Below, one piece after another: positions 1 through 11,544 of a stretch of DNA of 64,000 nucleotides (its first letter is position 1; each line of letters starts with the position of its first letter). The DNA is from Actinoallomurus spadix. GTDB lineage: Bacteria > Actinomycetota > Actinomycetes > Streptosporangiales > Streptosporangiaceae. The notes below the pieces were generated by a model, which saw only the letters and a list, made by a program, of their open reading frames with translations, did no database searches and was not told where the DNA came from. Location: positions 1 to 64,000 of the forward strand of contig NZ_JAMXMX010000031.1 of the NCBI RefSeq assembly GCF_024055725.1. Direction: 5' to 3'. The translations under genes and the position numbers were made by a program.

Positions 1-41
1 CGGGCCGGTCGGATGGTTCCGGCGCCGTTCGCGGGCACCGG

Positions 42-851
42 TCAGATCGTCACGTCTCCGTTCGCGGCACCGTCCAGGTTGCCCGGCGCCGCTCCCGTCA
101 TGATTGCAACCGTCTCGGCCATGTCCGTCTCCGAGGGGCGTACGACCGCCACCCGCCGGCCCAGGCGCTGGATGTGGATCCGGTCGGCGACGTCGAAGAC
201 CGCGGGCATGTCATGGCTGATCAGAATGACCGGCAGCCCGCGGTCGCGTACCTGCCGGATCAGCTCCAGCACCATGCCCGACTCCTTGACGCCGAGCGCG
301 GCCGTCGGCTCGTCCATGATGACGACGTGCCGGGCGAACGCCGCGCTGCGGGCCACCGCGACGCCCTGCCGCTGCCCGCCGGACAACGTCTCCACCGCCT
401 GTCTCGTCGACGTGATGCCGATCTTCAGGTCCTTCATGTGACCGTCCGCCTCGGCCTGCATCCTCTTGTGGTCCAGCAGCCGGAACACCCGGCCGAGGAC
501 GCCCTTACGCCGGATCTCCCGCCCGAGGAACATGTTGCTCGCGATGTCCAGCGCCGGTGCCACCGCCAGGTCCTGGTACACCGTCTCGATCCCCGCCCGC
601 CGGGCGTCCGCCGGGCTGTGGAAGCGCACCGGCCGGCCGTCCAGCAGGATCTGTCCCTCGTCCGGGACCAGCGCGCCGGACAGCGCCTTGATGAGGCTGG
701 ACTTGCCCGCGCCGTTGTCGCCGATCACGGCCAGGATCTCGCCGGGCAGGAGCTCGAAGTCCGCGCCCGCCAGCGCGGTGACGTGGCCGTACCGCTTCAC
801 CAGGCCGTGCGCCTCCAGCACCGGGCGCGCGTTGTCCTCCACGGTGCTCAC
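42..851 (-). CDS. Sugar ABC transporter ATP-binding protein (RbsA/XylG-like, single ABC domain)
   Basis: This is the cytoplasmic ATPase of a carbohydrate importer. Visible motifs are a Walker A (GDNGAGKSS), an ABC signature (LSGGQRQGVAVARS) and a Walker B with catalytic Glu (VVIMDEPTAALG), followed by the H-loop region (ILISHD). At 269 aa it carries one ABC domain, like the short ATPases paired with RbsC-type permeases, rather than the duplicated ~500 aa RbsA. The GTG at 849-851 is chosen as the start because it overlaps the TGA of the permease gene upstream (GTGA), which indicates translational coupling; the reading frame extends further 5' but only into permease sequence. It is the last gene of a permease/binding-protein operon. 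The substrate is inferred to be a pentose or similar sugar from family membership only. Confidence 0.93.
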   Translation of the reverse strand: MSTVEDNARPVLEAHGLVKRYGHVTALAGADFELLPGEILAVIGDNGAGKSSLIKALSGALVPDEGQILLDGRPVRFHSPADARRAGIETVYQDLAVAPALDIASNMFLGREIRRKGVLGRVFRLLDHKRMQAEADGHMKDLKIGITSTRQAVETLSGGQRQGVAVARSAAFARHVVIMDEPTAALGVKESGMVLELIRQVRDRGLPVILISHDMPAVFDVADRIHIQRLGRRVAVVRPSETDMAETVAIMTGAAPGNLDGAANGDVTI

Positions 852-1858
852 GCGCGCCTCCTTCGGGCCAGCTGGTCGACGCTCACGGCGAGGATGACCA
901 GGATGCCGGTGATGAGGACCTGGTAGATGGACGGGACCCCGGTCAGCTGCAGGCCGTTGCGGATCACGCCGACGATGAGCGCGCCGCACAGGGCGCCGAT
1001 GATGCTGCCCCGCCCGCCGAACAGGCTGACGCCGCCCAAGACCACCGCGGTGATGCTGTCGAGGTTGTCCGTCTGCCCGGCCTGGGGATCACCGACGGAC
1101 GTGCGCCCGACCAGGAGGAGCCCGGCGAGGCCGTAGATCGCCCCGGCGGCGGTGTAGACGGTGAGGAGCAGGCGGCGGTCCGGGATGCCGGTCAGGCGGG
1201 CGGCCTCACGGTCGTCGCCGACCGCGTACACGTGCCGGCCCGCCGCCGTCTGGCGCAGGACGTACCAGGCCACCGCGAACAGCGCCAGCATCACGACCGA
1301 GCCGTACGTGACGTCGGTGCCGCCCAGCGGGAACGTCCGGCCGAGGAAGGTCAGCGACTTCGGCAGCCCGGTGATGGTCTGCTCGTTGGAGTAGACGTGC
1401 GTGAGGGCGAAGGCGATGTTCCACGTGCCCAGCGTCACGATGAACGGCGGGAGCTTCGCCATCGTGACCAGCGTGCCGTTCAGCACGCCGAACGCCGTGC
1501 ACACCGCGACGCCGATCAGGATCGCCCAGACGCCCGGAACCCCGCCGCTGACGGCGAGCCTGGTCATGAAGATCGTGCCCAGCGCCATCACCGCCCCGTT
1601 GGACAGGTCGATGCCGGCGGTCAGGATGACGATCGTCTGGCCGGCGGCGAGCGCGCCGACCACCATGACCTGCTGGACGATGAGGGACAGGTTCGCGCCG
1701 GTGAGGAACCGGTCGGTGCGGACGGTGAAGTAGACGCAGGCCAGGAGGAGGGCGAGCAGCGGGCCCACGGCCGGCAGGGCGAGGAAGCGCGCGGCGCGGG
1801 CCGGCAGGCCGCGTCCTCGCCCGGCCTCGGCGTGGTCGGTGGCGGTGACGGTCGACAT
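848..1858 (-). CDS. Sugar ABC transporter permease (RbsC/BPD_transp_2 family)
   Basis: A 336 aa polytopic membrane protein of the ribose/xylose/galactose permease family, expected to form the homodimeric channel of the importer. It shows a long series of hydrophobic segments from about residue 27, the family motif around LTAGIDLSNGAVMALG (conserved ILTGGIDLSVG in RbsC) and the late GVSLFGGRGSIIGALCGALIVGVIRNGLQL segment. It starts at ATG 1856-1858, four bases after the stop of the binding-protein gene, and its stop overlaps the GTG start of the ATPase gene. The three genes form a complete high-affinity sugar importer. Confidence 0.94.
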   Translation of the reverse strand: MSTVTATDHAEAGRGRGLPARAARFLALPAVGPLLALLLACVYFTVRTDRFLTGANLSLIVQQVMVVGALAAGQTIVILTAGIDLSNGAVMALGTIFMTRLAVSGGVPGVWAILIGVAVCTAFGVLNGTLVTMAKLPPFIVTLGTWNIAFALTHVYSNEQTITGLPKSLTFLGRTFPLGGTDVTYGSVVMLALFAVAWYVLRQTAAGRHVYAVGDDREAARLTGIPDRRLLLTVYTAAGAIYGLAGLLLVGRTSVGDPQAGQTDNLDSITAVVLGGVSLFGGRGSIIGALCGALIVGVIRNGLQLTGVPSIYQVLITGILVILAVSVDQLARRRRA

Positions 1859-1862
1859 CGGC

Positions 1863-2882
1863 TCAGCCCCAGCAGTTGGCCAGGCCGAACTGGACGTCCT
1901 TGGAGTCCACGCCGGGCTGCGCCTTGTTCGTGACCAGGGTGACGCCGGTGTCGGTGTAGCCGCTCGTCTTCTTGCCGCTCTTGGCGAAGTCGACGATCGC
2001 GTCGACGCCCTGCGTGGCCATCTTCAGCGGGTACTGCTGCGAGGTGGCCGCGATCTGCCCGGACTGCACGGCCCGGACGCCGGTGCAGCCGCCGTCGACC
2101 GACACGATCATGACGTTCTTCTCCTTGCCGGCCGCCTTCAGCGCGGTGTACGCGCCGAGCGCCGCCGGCTCGTTGATCGTGTAGACGAGGTTGATGTCGG
2201 GGGCCTTCTGCAGGCAGTTCTCCATCGCGGTCTGGCCCTTGGCCTGGTCCCCCTGGGTGTTCTGCGCGCAGACGACGCTCGGGTCGCCCTCCTTGACGCC
2301 GAAGCCCTGCAGGAACCCGTTGTGCCGGAGCACGCCGACCGTGATCCCCGGGTTGAGGTCGAGCATGGCGATCTTCGCCGGTTTCGAGCCGAAGGCGGCC
2401 TTGGCGTACTTGCCGATCAGGATCCCGGCGTTGAGGTTGTTCGTGGCGAACAGCGCGTCGGAGGCGCTCTGTGGGTCGGTCGGGGTGTCGAGCGCGATCA
2501 CCTCGATGCCCTTGGCGCGGGCCTTCTCGATGCTGGGCACGATGGCCTTGGTGTCGCTGGGGACGATCAGGATGCCCTTGACCCCGGCCGCGACCATGTT
2601 CTCCATCGCGGTGACCTGGCTGGCGTTGTCACCGTCGAACTTCCCGGCCGCGGTCATCAGCTTCACGCCCTTGGCCTGCGCCTCCTTCTGCGCGCCCTCC
2701 TTCATCTTGACGAAGAACGGGTTGGTGTCGGTCTTGGTGATGAGGCCGACGGTGATCTCACCGCCGGAGGCGGAACCCTTCGCGCCCTTGCCGCAGCCGG
2801 CCGCCACCAGCGACAGGGCGGCGACGGCGACGATCGCGCCGGTACGGCGACGGTGGCCCGAAGCCCGGACGTCACGCTTCAT
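1863..2882 (-). CDS. Sugar ABC transporter substrate-binding lipoprotein (periplasmic binding protein type 1)
   Basis: The extracytoplasmic sugar-binding component. The N-terminus is a lipoprotein signal: basic MKRDVRASGHRRR, a hydrophobic core, then LVAAGCGK with the lipidated Cys. The mature part is a Peripla_BP_4 (RbsB-like) fold: it begins EITVGLITKTDTNPFFVKM and contains the typical ANIxxL/DTPTDP and VSVDGGCTGVRAVQSGQI segments. The ATG at 2880-2882 is preferred over the longer frame because a clear GGAGGA ribosome site lies just upstream and the signal peptide starts there. It is the first gene of the operon, behind two LacI-type operators at 2948-2972. The ligand cannot be read from the sequence. 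Confidence 0.95.
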   Translation of the reverse strand: MKRDVRASGHRRRTGAIVAVAALSLVAAGCGKGAKGSASGGEITVGLITKTDTNPFFVKMKEGAQKEAQAKGVKLMTAAGKFDGDNASQVTAMENMVAAGVKGILIVPSDTKAIVPSIEKARAKGIEVIALDTPTDPQSASDALFATNNLNAGILIGKYAKAAFGSKPAKIAMLDLNPGITVGVLRHNGFLQGFGVKEGDPSVVCAQNTQGDQAKGQTAMENCLQKAPDINLVYTINEPAALGAYTALKAAGKEKNVMIVSVDGGCTGVRAVQSGQIAATSQQYPLKMATQGVDAIVDFAKSGKKTSGYTDTGVTLVTNKAQPGVDSKDVQFGLANCWG

Positions 2883-2947
2883 GCTGTTTCCTCCAACCGC
2901 CGTGGACCATGCCGCGGCAGATGACCGAGCGATTCCCCCGACGTTTC

Positions 2948-2972
2948 GGAAACGTTTCCTGGAAACGTTTCC
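2948..2972. promoter_or_regulatory. Tandem LacI-family operators between the ABC operon and lacI-type gene
   Basis: Two perfect 12-bp palindromes GGAAACGTTTCC occupy 2948-2959 and 2961-2972, separated by one base. The AACGTT core with central CG is the usual LacI/GalR-family half-site arrangement. They lie in the divergent intergenic space 65 bp upstream of the binding-protein start and 75 bp upstream of the LacI gene, so the adjacent regulator is inferred to repress both directions. Confidence 0.85.
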
Positions 2973-3047
2973 GAGAATGTAAGACCCCGGCGTACGGTCT
3001 GTCCAGAGCCGCGGGCACAATCGACCGGGGCGTGAGGGGGAGGACCG

Positions 3048-4088
3048 GTGACACCGATTCCCGGCGGTGAGCGGCGGCGCGGCAAGGTGACGATGCGGGA
3101 TGTCGCCGACCGGGCGGGCGTCGGCCTCGCGACCGTCTCACGAGTGATCAACGGTAAGCCCGGCGTCGCCGCCCACCTGGCCGAACGCGTGCGCGACGCC
3201 GCCCGGGCCCTCGGCTACCGGCACGACGTCACCGCCAGCAGCCTGCGCCGCGCCGACCGCCGTACCGGGACGATCGCCCTCGTCCTCGAGGACGTCGCCA
3301 ACCCGTTCTCGTCGGTCCTGCACCGCGCCGTCGAGGACGCCGCACGTGCCGAGAGCATGCTCGTGCTGACCGGCAGCAGCGACGAGAACCCCGAGCGCGA
3401 GCGGGAGCTCATCGACACGTTCACCCTGCGCAGGGTGGACGGTCTGATCGTGATCCCCACCGGCCGCACCGACGCCGAGCTGGCGGCCGTACGGCGGCAG
3501 GGCACGCACGTCGTCTGCGCCGACCGGCTCGTCGAACTCGACCAGGTCGACACCGTCACCGCGGACAACCGGGAGGGCACCCGGGCCGCCGTACGGCGGC
3601 TGCTCGACCTGGGGCACCGGCGCGTGGCGTTCCTCGGCGACATGGCGTCGATCTGGACCGCCCGCGAGCGGCACGCGGGCTACCTCGAGGCGCACGCCGG
3701 ACGGCGGATCGACGAGCGGCTCGTCCGCCGGGAGATCCGCAGCGCCGACGCCGCCGAGTGCGCGATCCACGAGCTCCTCGACGGGGACGACCCGCCGACG
3801 GCCGTCTTCACCGCGCAGAACCTCCTCACCATCGGCGCGGTCCGCGCCCTCCAGCGCCGCGGTCTGCAGGACCGCGTCGCGCTGATCGGTTTCGACGACT
3901 TCCCACTGGCCGACATGCTGCGTCCCGGCATCTCGGTCGTCGCCCAGGATCCCGCCGAGATCGGTTCCATCGCCGCGCGGCTCCTCCTCGGCCGCATCGC
4001 CGGCGGCGGCGACCGGCCCGCCCGGCACGTCGTCGTGCCGACGACCTACCTCGCCCGCGGGTCGGGCGAGATACCGCCCCGGCGGTGA
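3048..4088 (+). CDS. LacI-family transcriptional regulator
   Basis: A 346 aa regulator. The N-terminal LacI helix-turn-helix is plain (VTMRDVADRAGVGLATVSRVINGKPGV, about residues 10-35), with the hinge helix near ASSLRRA, followed by a periplasmic-binding-protein-like sugar sensor domain (TGTIALVLEDVANPFSSVL to PTTYLARGSGE). The GTG start at 3048 follows a GGGGGAGGA ribosome site. Divergent from the sugar ABC operon and next to twin palindromes, it is inferred to be its local sugar-responsive repressor and autoregulator. Confidence 0.94.
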   Translation: MTPIPGGERRRGKVTMRDVADRAGVGLATVSRVINGKPGVAAHLAERVRDAARALGYRHDVTASSLRRADRRTGTIALVLEDVANPFSSVLHRAVEDAARAESMLVLTGSSDENPERERELIDTFTLRRVDGLIVIPTGRTDAELAAVRRQGTHVVCADRLVELDQVDTVTADNREGTRAAVRRLLDLGHRRVAFLGDMASIWTARERHAGYLEAHAGRRIDERLVRREIRSADAAECAIHELLDGDDPPTAVFTAQNLLTIGAVRALQRRGLQDRVALIGFDDFPLADMLRPGISVVAQDPAEIGSIAARLLLGRIAGGGDRPARHVVVPTTYLARGSGEIPPRR

Positions 4089-4095
4089 TCCGCCG

Positions 4096-4133
4096 CCCGC
4101 GGACGGCCGGGTGAACCCCGGGCCGTCCGCGGG
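4096..4133. terminator. Bidirectional hairpin terminator between convergent genes
   Basis: Arms CCCGCGGACGGCC (4096-4108) and GGCCGTCCGCGGG (4121-4133) are perfectly complementary over 13 bp with a 12-base loop. It sits between the ends of the convergent LacI and esterase genes. No U-tract follows, as is common in actinomycetes. Confidence 0.7.
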
Positions 4134-4156
4134 TCCCGCCGCCCCGGACCGGCGGA

Positions 4157-5440
4157 TCAGGTGACGATGGTGCAGGCGCCGCCGTTCAGGGCGAACCCGG
4201 CCGGCGCCGTGTTGGTGCCGCTGTAGGTGCCCTGGAAGCCGAAGCTCACCTGGGCCCCGGGGGCGATCGTGGCGTTGAAGGAGACGTTGCGGGCGGTGAC
4301 CTGGGCGCCCGACTGGGTGATGGTCGCGTTCCACATGCCGGTGATCTGCTGGTTGCCGGGCCAGGTCCAGGTGACGGTCCAGCCGTTGATCGGGCTCGTG
4401 CCGTGGTCGGTGATCGTGACGTTTCCGGTGAAGCCGTTGTTCCAGGTGTTGGCGGTGTAGCTGATCCAGCAGGCGGAGTCCCCAGGCGGGGGAGTCGGAG
4501 AGGTGGGCGGTGTCGGGCCGCCGGAGTCGAGGCCGAAGAAGTGGATGGCGGCGGCGGCCATGCCGCTCATCGGGAGGCTGTGCCCGGCGCCGGAGACGCT
4601 GATCGCCTCGACCTGGACGGCGCCGGAGGAGTCGGCGAACCGCTGCCGGGTCCAGCCGGACTGCGGCGTGTCCGTGGAGGTGGGGGTGGTGCTCAGGCCG
4701 TGGACGTTCGTCCACTGCTTGACCTCTTCGGCCAGCTCGGCGTAGGAGACCACTGTGTCGGCGGTGCCGTGCCACAGCTGCATTCGCGGCCACGGCCCCT
4801 GATAGGAGGGGTTCGCCTGGCGCACCACGTCACCCCACTGCTGCGCGCTCTTGTTCACGCAGGGGGCGGAGTTGCCTCCCGGGTTGTAGGACCCCTCGTT
4901 GGGGAAGCAGGTGAACGGCACGCCCATGAACGCCGCGCCGGCCTTGAAGACCTCCGGGTAGAGAGCGGCCATGGCATTGGTCATCATGGCGCCGGAGGAA
5001 CTCCCGGTCACGAAGACCCGATCGGGATCACCGTGGTATTGCCGTTCCACGTACGTCACCATGGACATCAGCGATACCGGGTCGGTGCGGCCGCCGCGCA
5101 CTTTCGAGGCGTCGGACCAGTTGTCGAAGCAGTTCATCTTCTTGGACGCCGACGGGAAGATCACGATGAAGCCGTACCGGTCGGCCAGTGAGGCGAACTC
5201 GCTGGAGGAGTAGAACCCCGGCCCGGAGCCGCCGCACGGGTGCATGGCCAGCACGATCGCGGGTGCGGCGGGTGCCTGGTCGGGCCGGTAGACGTACATC
5301 TGCAGGTTGCCCGGGTTGTCGCCGAAGTCGGTGACCTGGACCAGCCCGGCCGCGGTGGCGGGGCGGGAGAGGACCAGGGCCATGACGGCGCACAGCAGCG
5401 CGGCGCAGGCGCCGGCCAGGATCGCGGTCAGTCGTTTCAT
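4157..5440 (-). CDS. Secreted PHB depolymerase-family (CE1) esterase with C-terminal CBM2
   Basis: An extracellular esterase of the polyhydroxybutyrate-depolymerase/acetylxylan-esterase (CE1) family. Domains: signal peptide ~1-31 (MKRLTAILAGACAALL..., cleavage near ATAAG), catalytic alpha/beta hydrolase ~35-300 with nucleophile in TGSSSGAM, acid in HGTADTVV and His in GAGHSLP, a Pro/Thr linker (PTPPTSPTPPPG), then a family 2 carbohydrate-binding module of ~100 aa with its terminal Cys pair (ACWISY ... GGACTIV) and conserved Trp residues. The start is put at MKRL (5438-5440) because GGAGGGCGA lies directly upstream. CBM2 binds cellulose or xylan, so deacetylation of xylan or release of feruloyl groups is the likely role; substrate is inferred. 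Confidence 0.92.
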   Translation of the reverse strand: MKRLTAILAGACAALLCAVMALVLSRPATAAGLVQVTDFGDNPGNLQMYVYRPDQAPAAPAIVLAMHPCGGSGPGFYSSSEFASLADRYGFIVIFPSASKKMNCFDNWSDASKVRGGRTDPVSLMSMVTYVERQYHGDPDRVFVTGSSSGAMMTNAMAALYPEVFKAGAAFMGVPFTCFPNEGSYNPGGNSAPCVNKSAQQWGDVVRQANPSYQGPWPRMQLWHGTADTVVSYAELAEEVKQWTNVHGLSTTPTSTDTPQSGWTRQRFADSSGAVQVEAISVSGAGHSLPMSGMAAAAIHFFGLDSGGPTPPTSPTPPPGDSACWISYTANTWNNGFTGNVTITDHGTSPINGWTVTWTWPGNQQITGMWNATITQSGAQVTARNVSFNATIAPGAQVSFGFQGTYSGTNTAPAGFALNGGACTIVT

Positions 5441-5594
5441 TCGCCCTCCTTCGAATGGCATCGGAGGCGCGGCCGTAATGGCGCGCGCCGCATCGCCATC
5501 GGTCGCTGGAAGGTAAGGCGGCGATGAGCGGCGGTCAATGTTCTGCGCCCTCCTCGGTTGGCGGAGAGCGGCAGGAATTCGCTCCCGCCCTGCT

Positions 5595-5626
5595 TATCAA
5601 GGCACTTGCTATCAAGATCCTTGATA
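5595..5626. promoter_or_regulatory. MarR-type double operator upstream of the MarR gene
   Basis: The sequence TATCAAG-ATC-CTTGATA (5610-5626) is a perfect 7-bp inverted repeat. Immediately before it, TATCAAG-GCA-CTTGCTA (5595-5611) is the same element with one mismatch, sharing two bases with the first. Such overlapping dyads are typical MarR-family binding sites; position 56 bp before the MarR start suggests autorepression. It also lies between the divergent esterase and MarR genes. Confidence 0.75.
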
Positions 5627-5681
5627 TGCGCCGAGAAAGTTACATCGCGGCCGTCGCGGCCGGCCGCGATATCGTCTCCCG

Positions 5682-6149
5682 GTGACCGACCGCCGTAACC
5701 CCTCGGCCGCCCCGGCCGCGTCCCCGCCGCGGGTCAGCTATCTGGTCTTCCGCCTGGAGCGCCGGATCCGGGCCCGCCTGGACGAGGCGCTCGCCCGGCA
5801 CGGCGTCACGACCACCGAGTACATGGCGCTCAGTGAACTCCGCCTGCGCGACGGCCCGTCGTCGGCGGAGCTCGCGCGCATCGCCTTCGTCACGCCGCAG
5901 GCGATGAGCCTGGTCGTCCGCGACCTGGAGAGACGCGGGCTGGTGCGCCGGGAGCCGCACCCGGACGGTGGCCGGGTGCTGCGCACCCGCCTCACCGCGA
6001 AGGGCCTGACCACACTCCGGAGTTGCGACCGATCGCTCGACGACATCGAGGCGGTGATGCTGGCCGGCGTCGACGACGCCGCCCGCAAGGCGCTCGCGGA
6101 GAGCCTCATGGGCTGCGCGGGGGCCCTGCGCCCCGACGCACGAAGATGA
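5682..6149 (+). CDS. MarR-family transcriptional regulator
   Basis: A 155 aa winged-helix regulator. The MarR core is visible: LSELRLRDGPSSAELARIAFVTPQAMSLVVRDLERRGLVRREPHPDGGRVLRTRLTAKG, that is the recognition helix followed by the wing with the characteristic D-G-R segment. N-terminal and C-terminal helices for dimerisation flank it. The GTG start at 5682 lies downstream of a double dyad (5595-5626), so it probably autoregulates. The AhpD-like gene that follows is a likely target, because this pairing is common for redox-responsive MarR proteins. Its stop codon overlaps the first of two identical 18-bp repeats. Confidence 0.9.
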   Translation: MTDRRNPSAAPAASPPRVSYLVFRLERRIRARLDEALARHGVTTTEYMALSELRLRDGPSSAELARIAFVTPQAMSLVVRDLERRGLVRREPHPDGGRVLRTRLTAKGLTTLRSCDRSLDDIEAVMLAGVDDAARKALAESLMGCAGALRPDARR

Positions 6150-6164
6150 TCTACAACGTAAAGG
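6147..6164 (+). repeat. 18-bp direct repeat, copy 1 (overlaps MarR stop codon)
   Basis: TGATCTACAACGTAAAGG is repeated exactly at 6650-6667. In both places the first three bases are the TGA stop of a gene (MarR here, AhpD-like there). The two copies bracket the AhpD-like gene. Confidence 0.85.
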
Positions 6165-6319
6165 TGACCCGCTTCGACCCTCGTGGGCGCGGAGCGACCG
6201 AACCCGGATGAGTGGGTAGGGCAGAACTCGAGCACGACCGGATCGGCAGGGCCAGGCGCCCATCGCCTGATCGGCCTGGTCGACCCGCTAACGGCTGCCC
6301 TCAGTAACCGGAGACACTC

Positions 6320-6652
6320 ATGACCGATCCCGTCTACCCGCCGGCCACGCCGGAGATCGGCGCCCGTCGCGCCCGGCTCGCCCCGGCCGTCAACGAGGCG
6401 TTCGAGAATTTCAGCCGCCAGGTGTTCGCCGACGGGGCGCTGCCGGAGAAGACCAAGCAGCTCATCGCCGTGGCCGTCGCCCACGCCACCCAGTGCCCGT
6501 ACTGTATTCAGGGTCACACGCGCCTCGCGCGGCGGAAGGGCAACAGCCCGGAGGAGATCATGGAGGCGATCTGGGTCGCCGCCGAGATGCGCGCCGGCGC
6601 CGCCTACGCCCACTCCACCCTCGCCCTGCACGCCATGGGCCCGCATACCTGA
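6320..6652 (+). CDS. Carboxymuconolactone decarboxylase / AhpD-like protein
   Basis: A 110 aa all-helical CMD-domain protein. It contains the AhpD-type redox motif CPYC followed by the proton-relay His (CPYCIQGHTRLAR, residues ~59-70) and the family helix GNSPEEIMEAIWVAAEMRAGAAYAHS. Proteins of this group act as thiol-dependent peroxidase partners or alkylhydroperoxidases. It follows the MarR regulator on the same strand with a 170-bp gap, and is inferred to be part of an oxidative or electrophile stress response controlled by it. Starts at ATG 6320. Confidence 0.9.
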   Translation: MTDPVYPPATPEIGARRARLAPAVNEAFENFSRQVFADGALPEKTKQLIAVAVAHATQCPYCIQGHTRLARRKGNSPEEIMEAIWVAAEMRAGAAYAHSTLALHAMGPHT

Positions 6653-6667
6653 TCTACAACGTAAAGG
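6650..6667 (+). repeat. 18-bp direct repeat, copy 2 (overlaps AhpD-like stop codon)
   Basis: Identical to 6147-6164, starting with the TGA of the AhpD-like gene. Distance between copies is 503 bp. Confidence 0.85.
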
Positions 6668-6750
6668 CGGCTTCCTGTGGCAACGTTCGCCGCCCACCGG
6701 CGCCCTGGCCCTCGGGGACAGAGCCCCTTCCGCATCGGGACGCGGTTCGG

Positions 6751-7095
6751 TCATGCGGTGGACCGCAGGAAGCGAACGACGGACGCCTTCTCCAGGTCGA
6801 TCCCCGGCTCGATCCGAGGTGGGATGGACCCGAACGCGTCCACCTGGACGCAGCGCGCGCCGGAGCCGCGGGTCCAGGTGGCGATGGCCAGCCCGTCGGC
6901 GATGACGGTGGGCCGGATGACGCCGCCTCCCGGCCACATGCGGGCCTGGTGGAGAGCGGGGACGGACACGTCGCGGGTGCGGTAGCCGACCAGGTAGTCG
7001 TCGTAGGCGGGCAGCAGGCGAACGTCCGGGGTGCCGGACCGGCTCGTGGGTTCCTCCACTCGCCCGGCGAGCACCGTCAGCGCGCCGTACAACAC
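6751..7095 (-). pseudogene. Winged-helix DNA-binding domain protein (HTH_42/AlkZ-like), C-terminal fragment
   Basis: The 114-codon frame reads VRLLPAYDDYLVGYRTRD ... GGGVIRPTVIADGLAIATWTR, which matches the C-terminal third of the YcaQ/AlkZ-like winged-helix family (~350-400 aa in full-length members). Nothing upstream encodes the N-terminal winged-helix repeats; the region is instead occupied by the divergent WYL regulator starting at 7110. I read it as a gene truncated at its 5' end. The first ~15 residues are probably read-through of unrelated sequence. Confidence 0.65.
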
Positions 7096-7109
7096 ATCCC
7101 CTCACCCGT

Positions 7110-8069
7110 GTGCTGACCCTGCTGGAACTCCTCCAGTCGAACGCCCGGCTCACCGGGGCGGAGCTGGCAGGCCGCCTGGACACCGACATCCGCACGGTGC
7201 GCCGGTACGCCGCCCACCTGCGGGAACTGGGCATCCCCGTGGAGGCGGAGCGCGGCCGCTACGGCGGCTACCGACTGGCCCGCGGTTACCGGATGCCACC
7301 ACTGGTCCTCACCAACGACGAGGCTCTCGCCGTCGTCCTCGGCCTGCTCGCGGCGGAACATCTGGGCATGGGCACGGCCGCGCCGGCCGGCGCCGGTGCG
7401 CTGGTCAAGATCGAGCGGATGCTCCCGCACGCCCTGCGCGAACCGCTCGCCGCGATGCGAGAGACCCTCTCGTTCACCGCCAACGCCGTGATCGGGCAGG
7501 CACCCGAACCCGGCGTCCTGCTGGCCCTGGCCCAGGCATCCCGCGCCCGCACGACCGTCGGGATCAGCCACCGGTCCTGGCGTCAGGAACACACCGAACG
7601 TGACCTCGACCCCTACGGCGTGGTCTTCCACACCGGCCGCTGGTACGTCGTCGGCCACGACCACCTCCGCGACGGCCTGCGGACCTTCCGCATCGACCGC
7701 ATCGCCTCCGTCACCCCCCGGACCGGCCGGTTCACCGCCCCCGACGGCTTCGACCCCGTCACCCACCTGACCTCGACCCTGGCGCAGGGGTCCTACCGCT
7801 GGCAGGTCGAGGTGACGATCCACGGCCCCCTCGACGCGGTCGCCCGCCGGCTGCCTCGCTCAGGTGTGACCCTCACCCCCCAGCCCACCGGTGTCCTCGT
7901 GCACGCACGGGCAGAACGGCTGGACGGCATGGCGCACATGCTCGCCTCTCTGGAATGGCCCTTCACCATCCACCACCCCGACGAACTACGGGGAGCCCTC
8001 AAGAACCTCGCCGACCGGCTTGCCGCGGCCGCCGAACAAGGTTCGCGAACGGCGGAGCCGCCACGGTGA
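7110..8069 (+). CDS. YafY-type WYL-domain transcriptional regulator
   Basis: A 319 aa regulator with an N-terminal HTH_11 domain (LLQSNARLTGAELAGRLDTDIRTVRRYAAHLRELGIPVEAERGRYGGYRL, residues ~5-57) and a WYL ligand-binding domain near residues 140-210 (RWYVVGHDHLRDGLRTFRIDRI). A WCX-like C-terminal segment follows. The GTG at 7110 gives a rather short N-terminus: relatives usually have a few more residues before VLTLLELLQS, and no better in-frame start is visible. The adjacent gene on the opposite strand is truncated, so the start region may have been disturbed by the same event. Confidence 0.88.
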   Translation: MLTLLELLQSNARLTGAELAGRLDTDIRTVRRYAAHLRELGIPVEAERGRYGGYRLARGYRMPPLVLTNDEALAVVLGLLAAEHLGMGTAAPAGAGALVKIERMLPHALREPLAAMRETLSFTANAVIGQAPEPGVLLALAQASRARTTVGISHRSWRQEHTERDLDPYGVVFHTGRWYVVGHDHLRDGLRTFRIDRIASVTPRTGRFTAPDGFDPVTHLTSTLAQGSYRWQVEVTIHGPLDAVARRLPRSGVTLTPQPTGVLVHARAERLDGMAHMLASLEWPFTIHHPDELRGALKNLADRLAAAAEQGSRTAEPPR

Positions 8070-8122
8070 CCCTCGCTGTTCGCGCGGTCAGCCGGGGATG
8101 GGAGGCCGAGACCGTCACGCGG

Positions 8123-11479
<3,357 letters not shown>

Positions 11480-11544
11480 GCGGGCCCCCGGCATCGTCGG
11501 CGAACCGCGTGCGCGCCGGCCGCGGGTCCTTCGGTCTCGGCCGG

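Noticed and set aside
3138-4793. 551-codon minus-strand frame across the LacI gene and esterase
   Set aside because: It spans the terminator and antisense of the regulator; the real genes are well supported.
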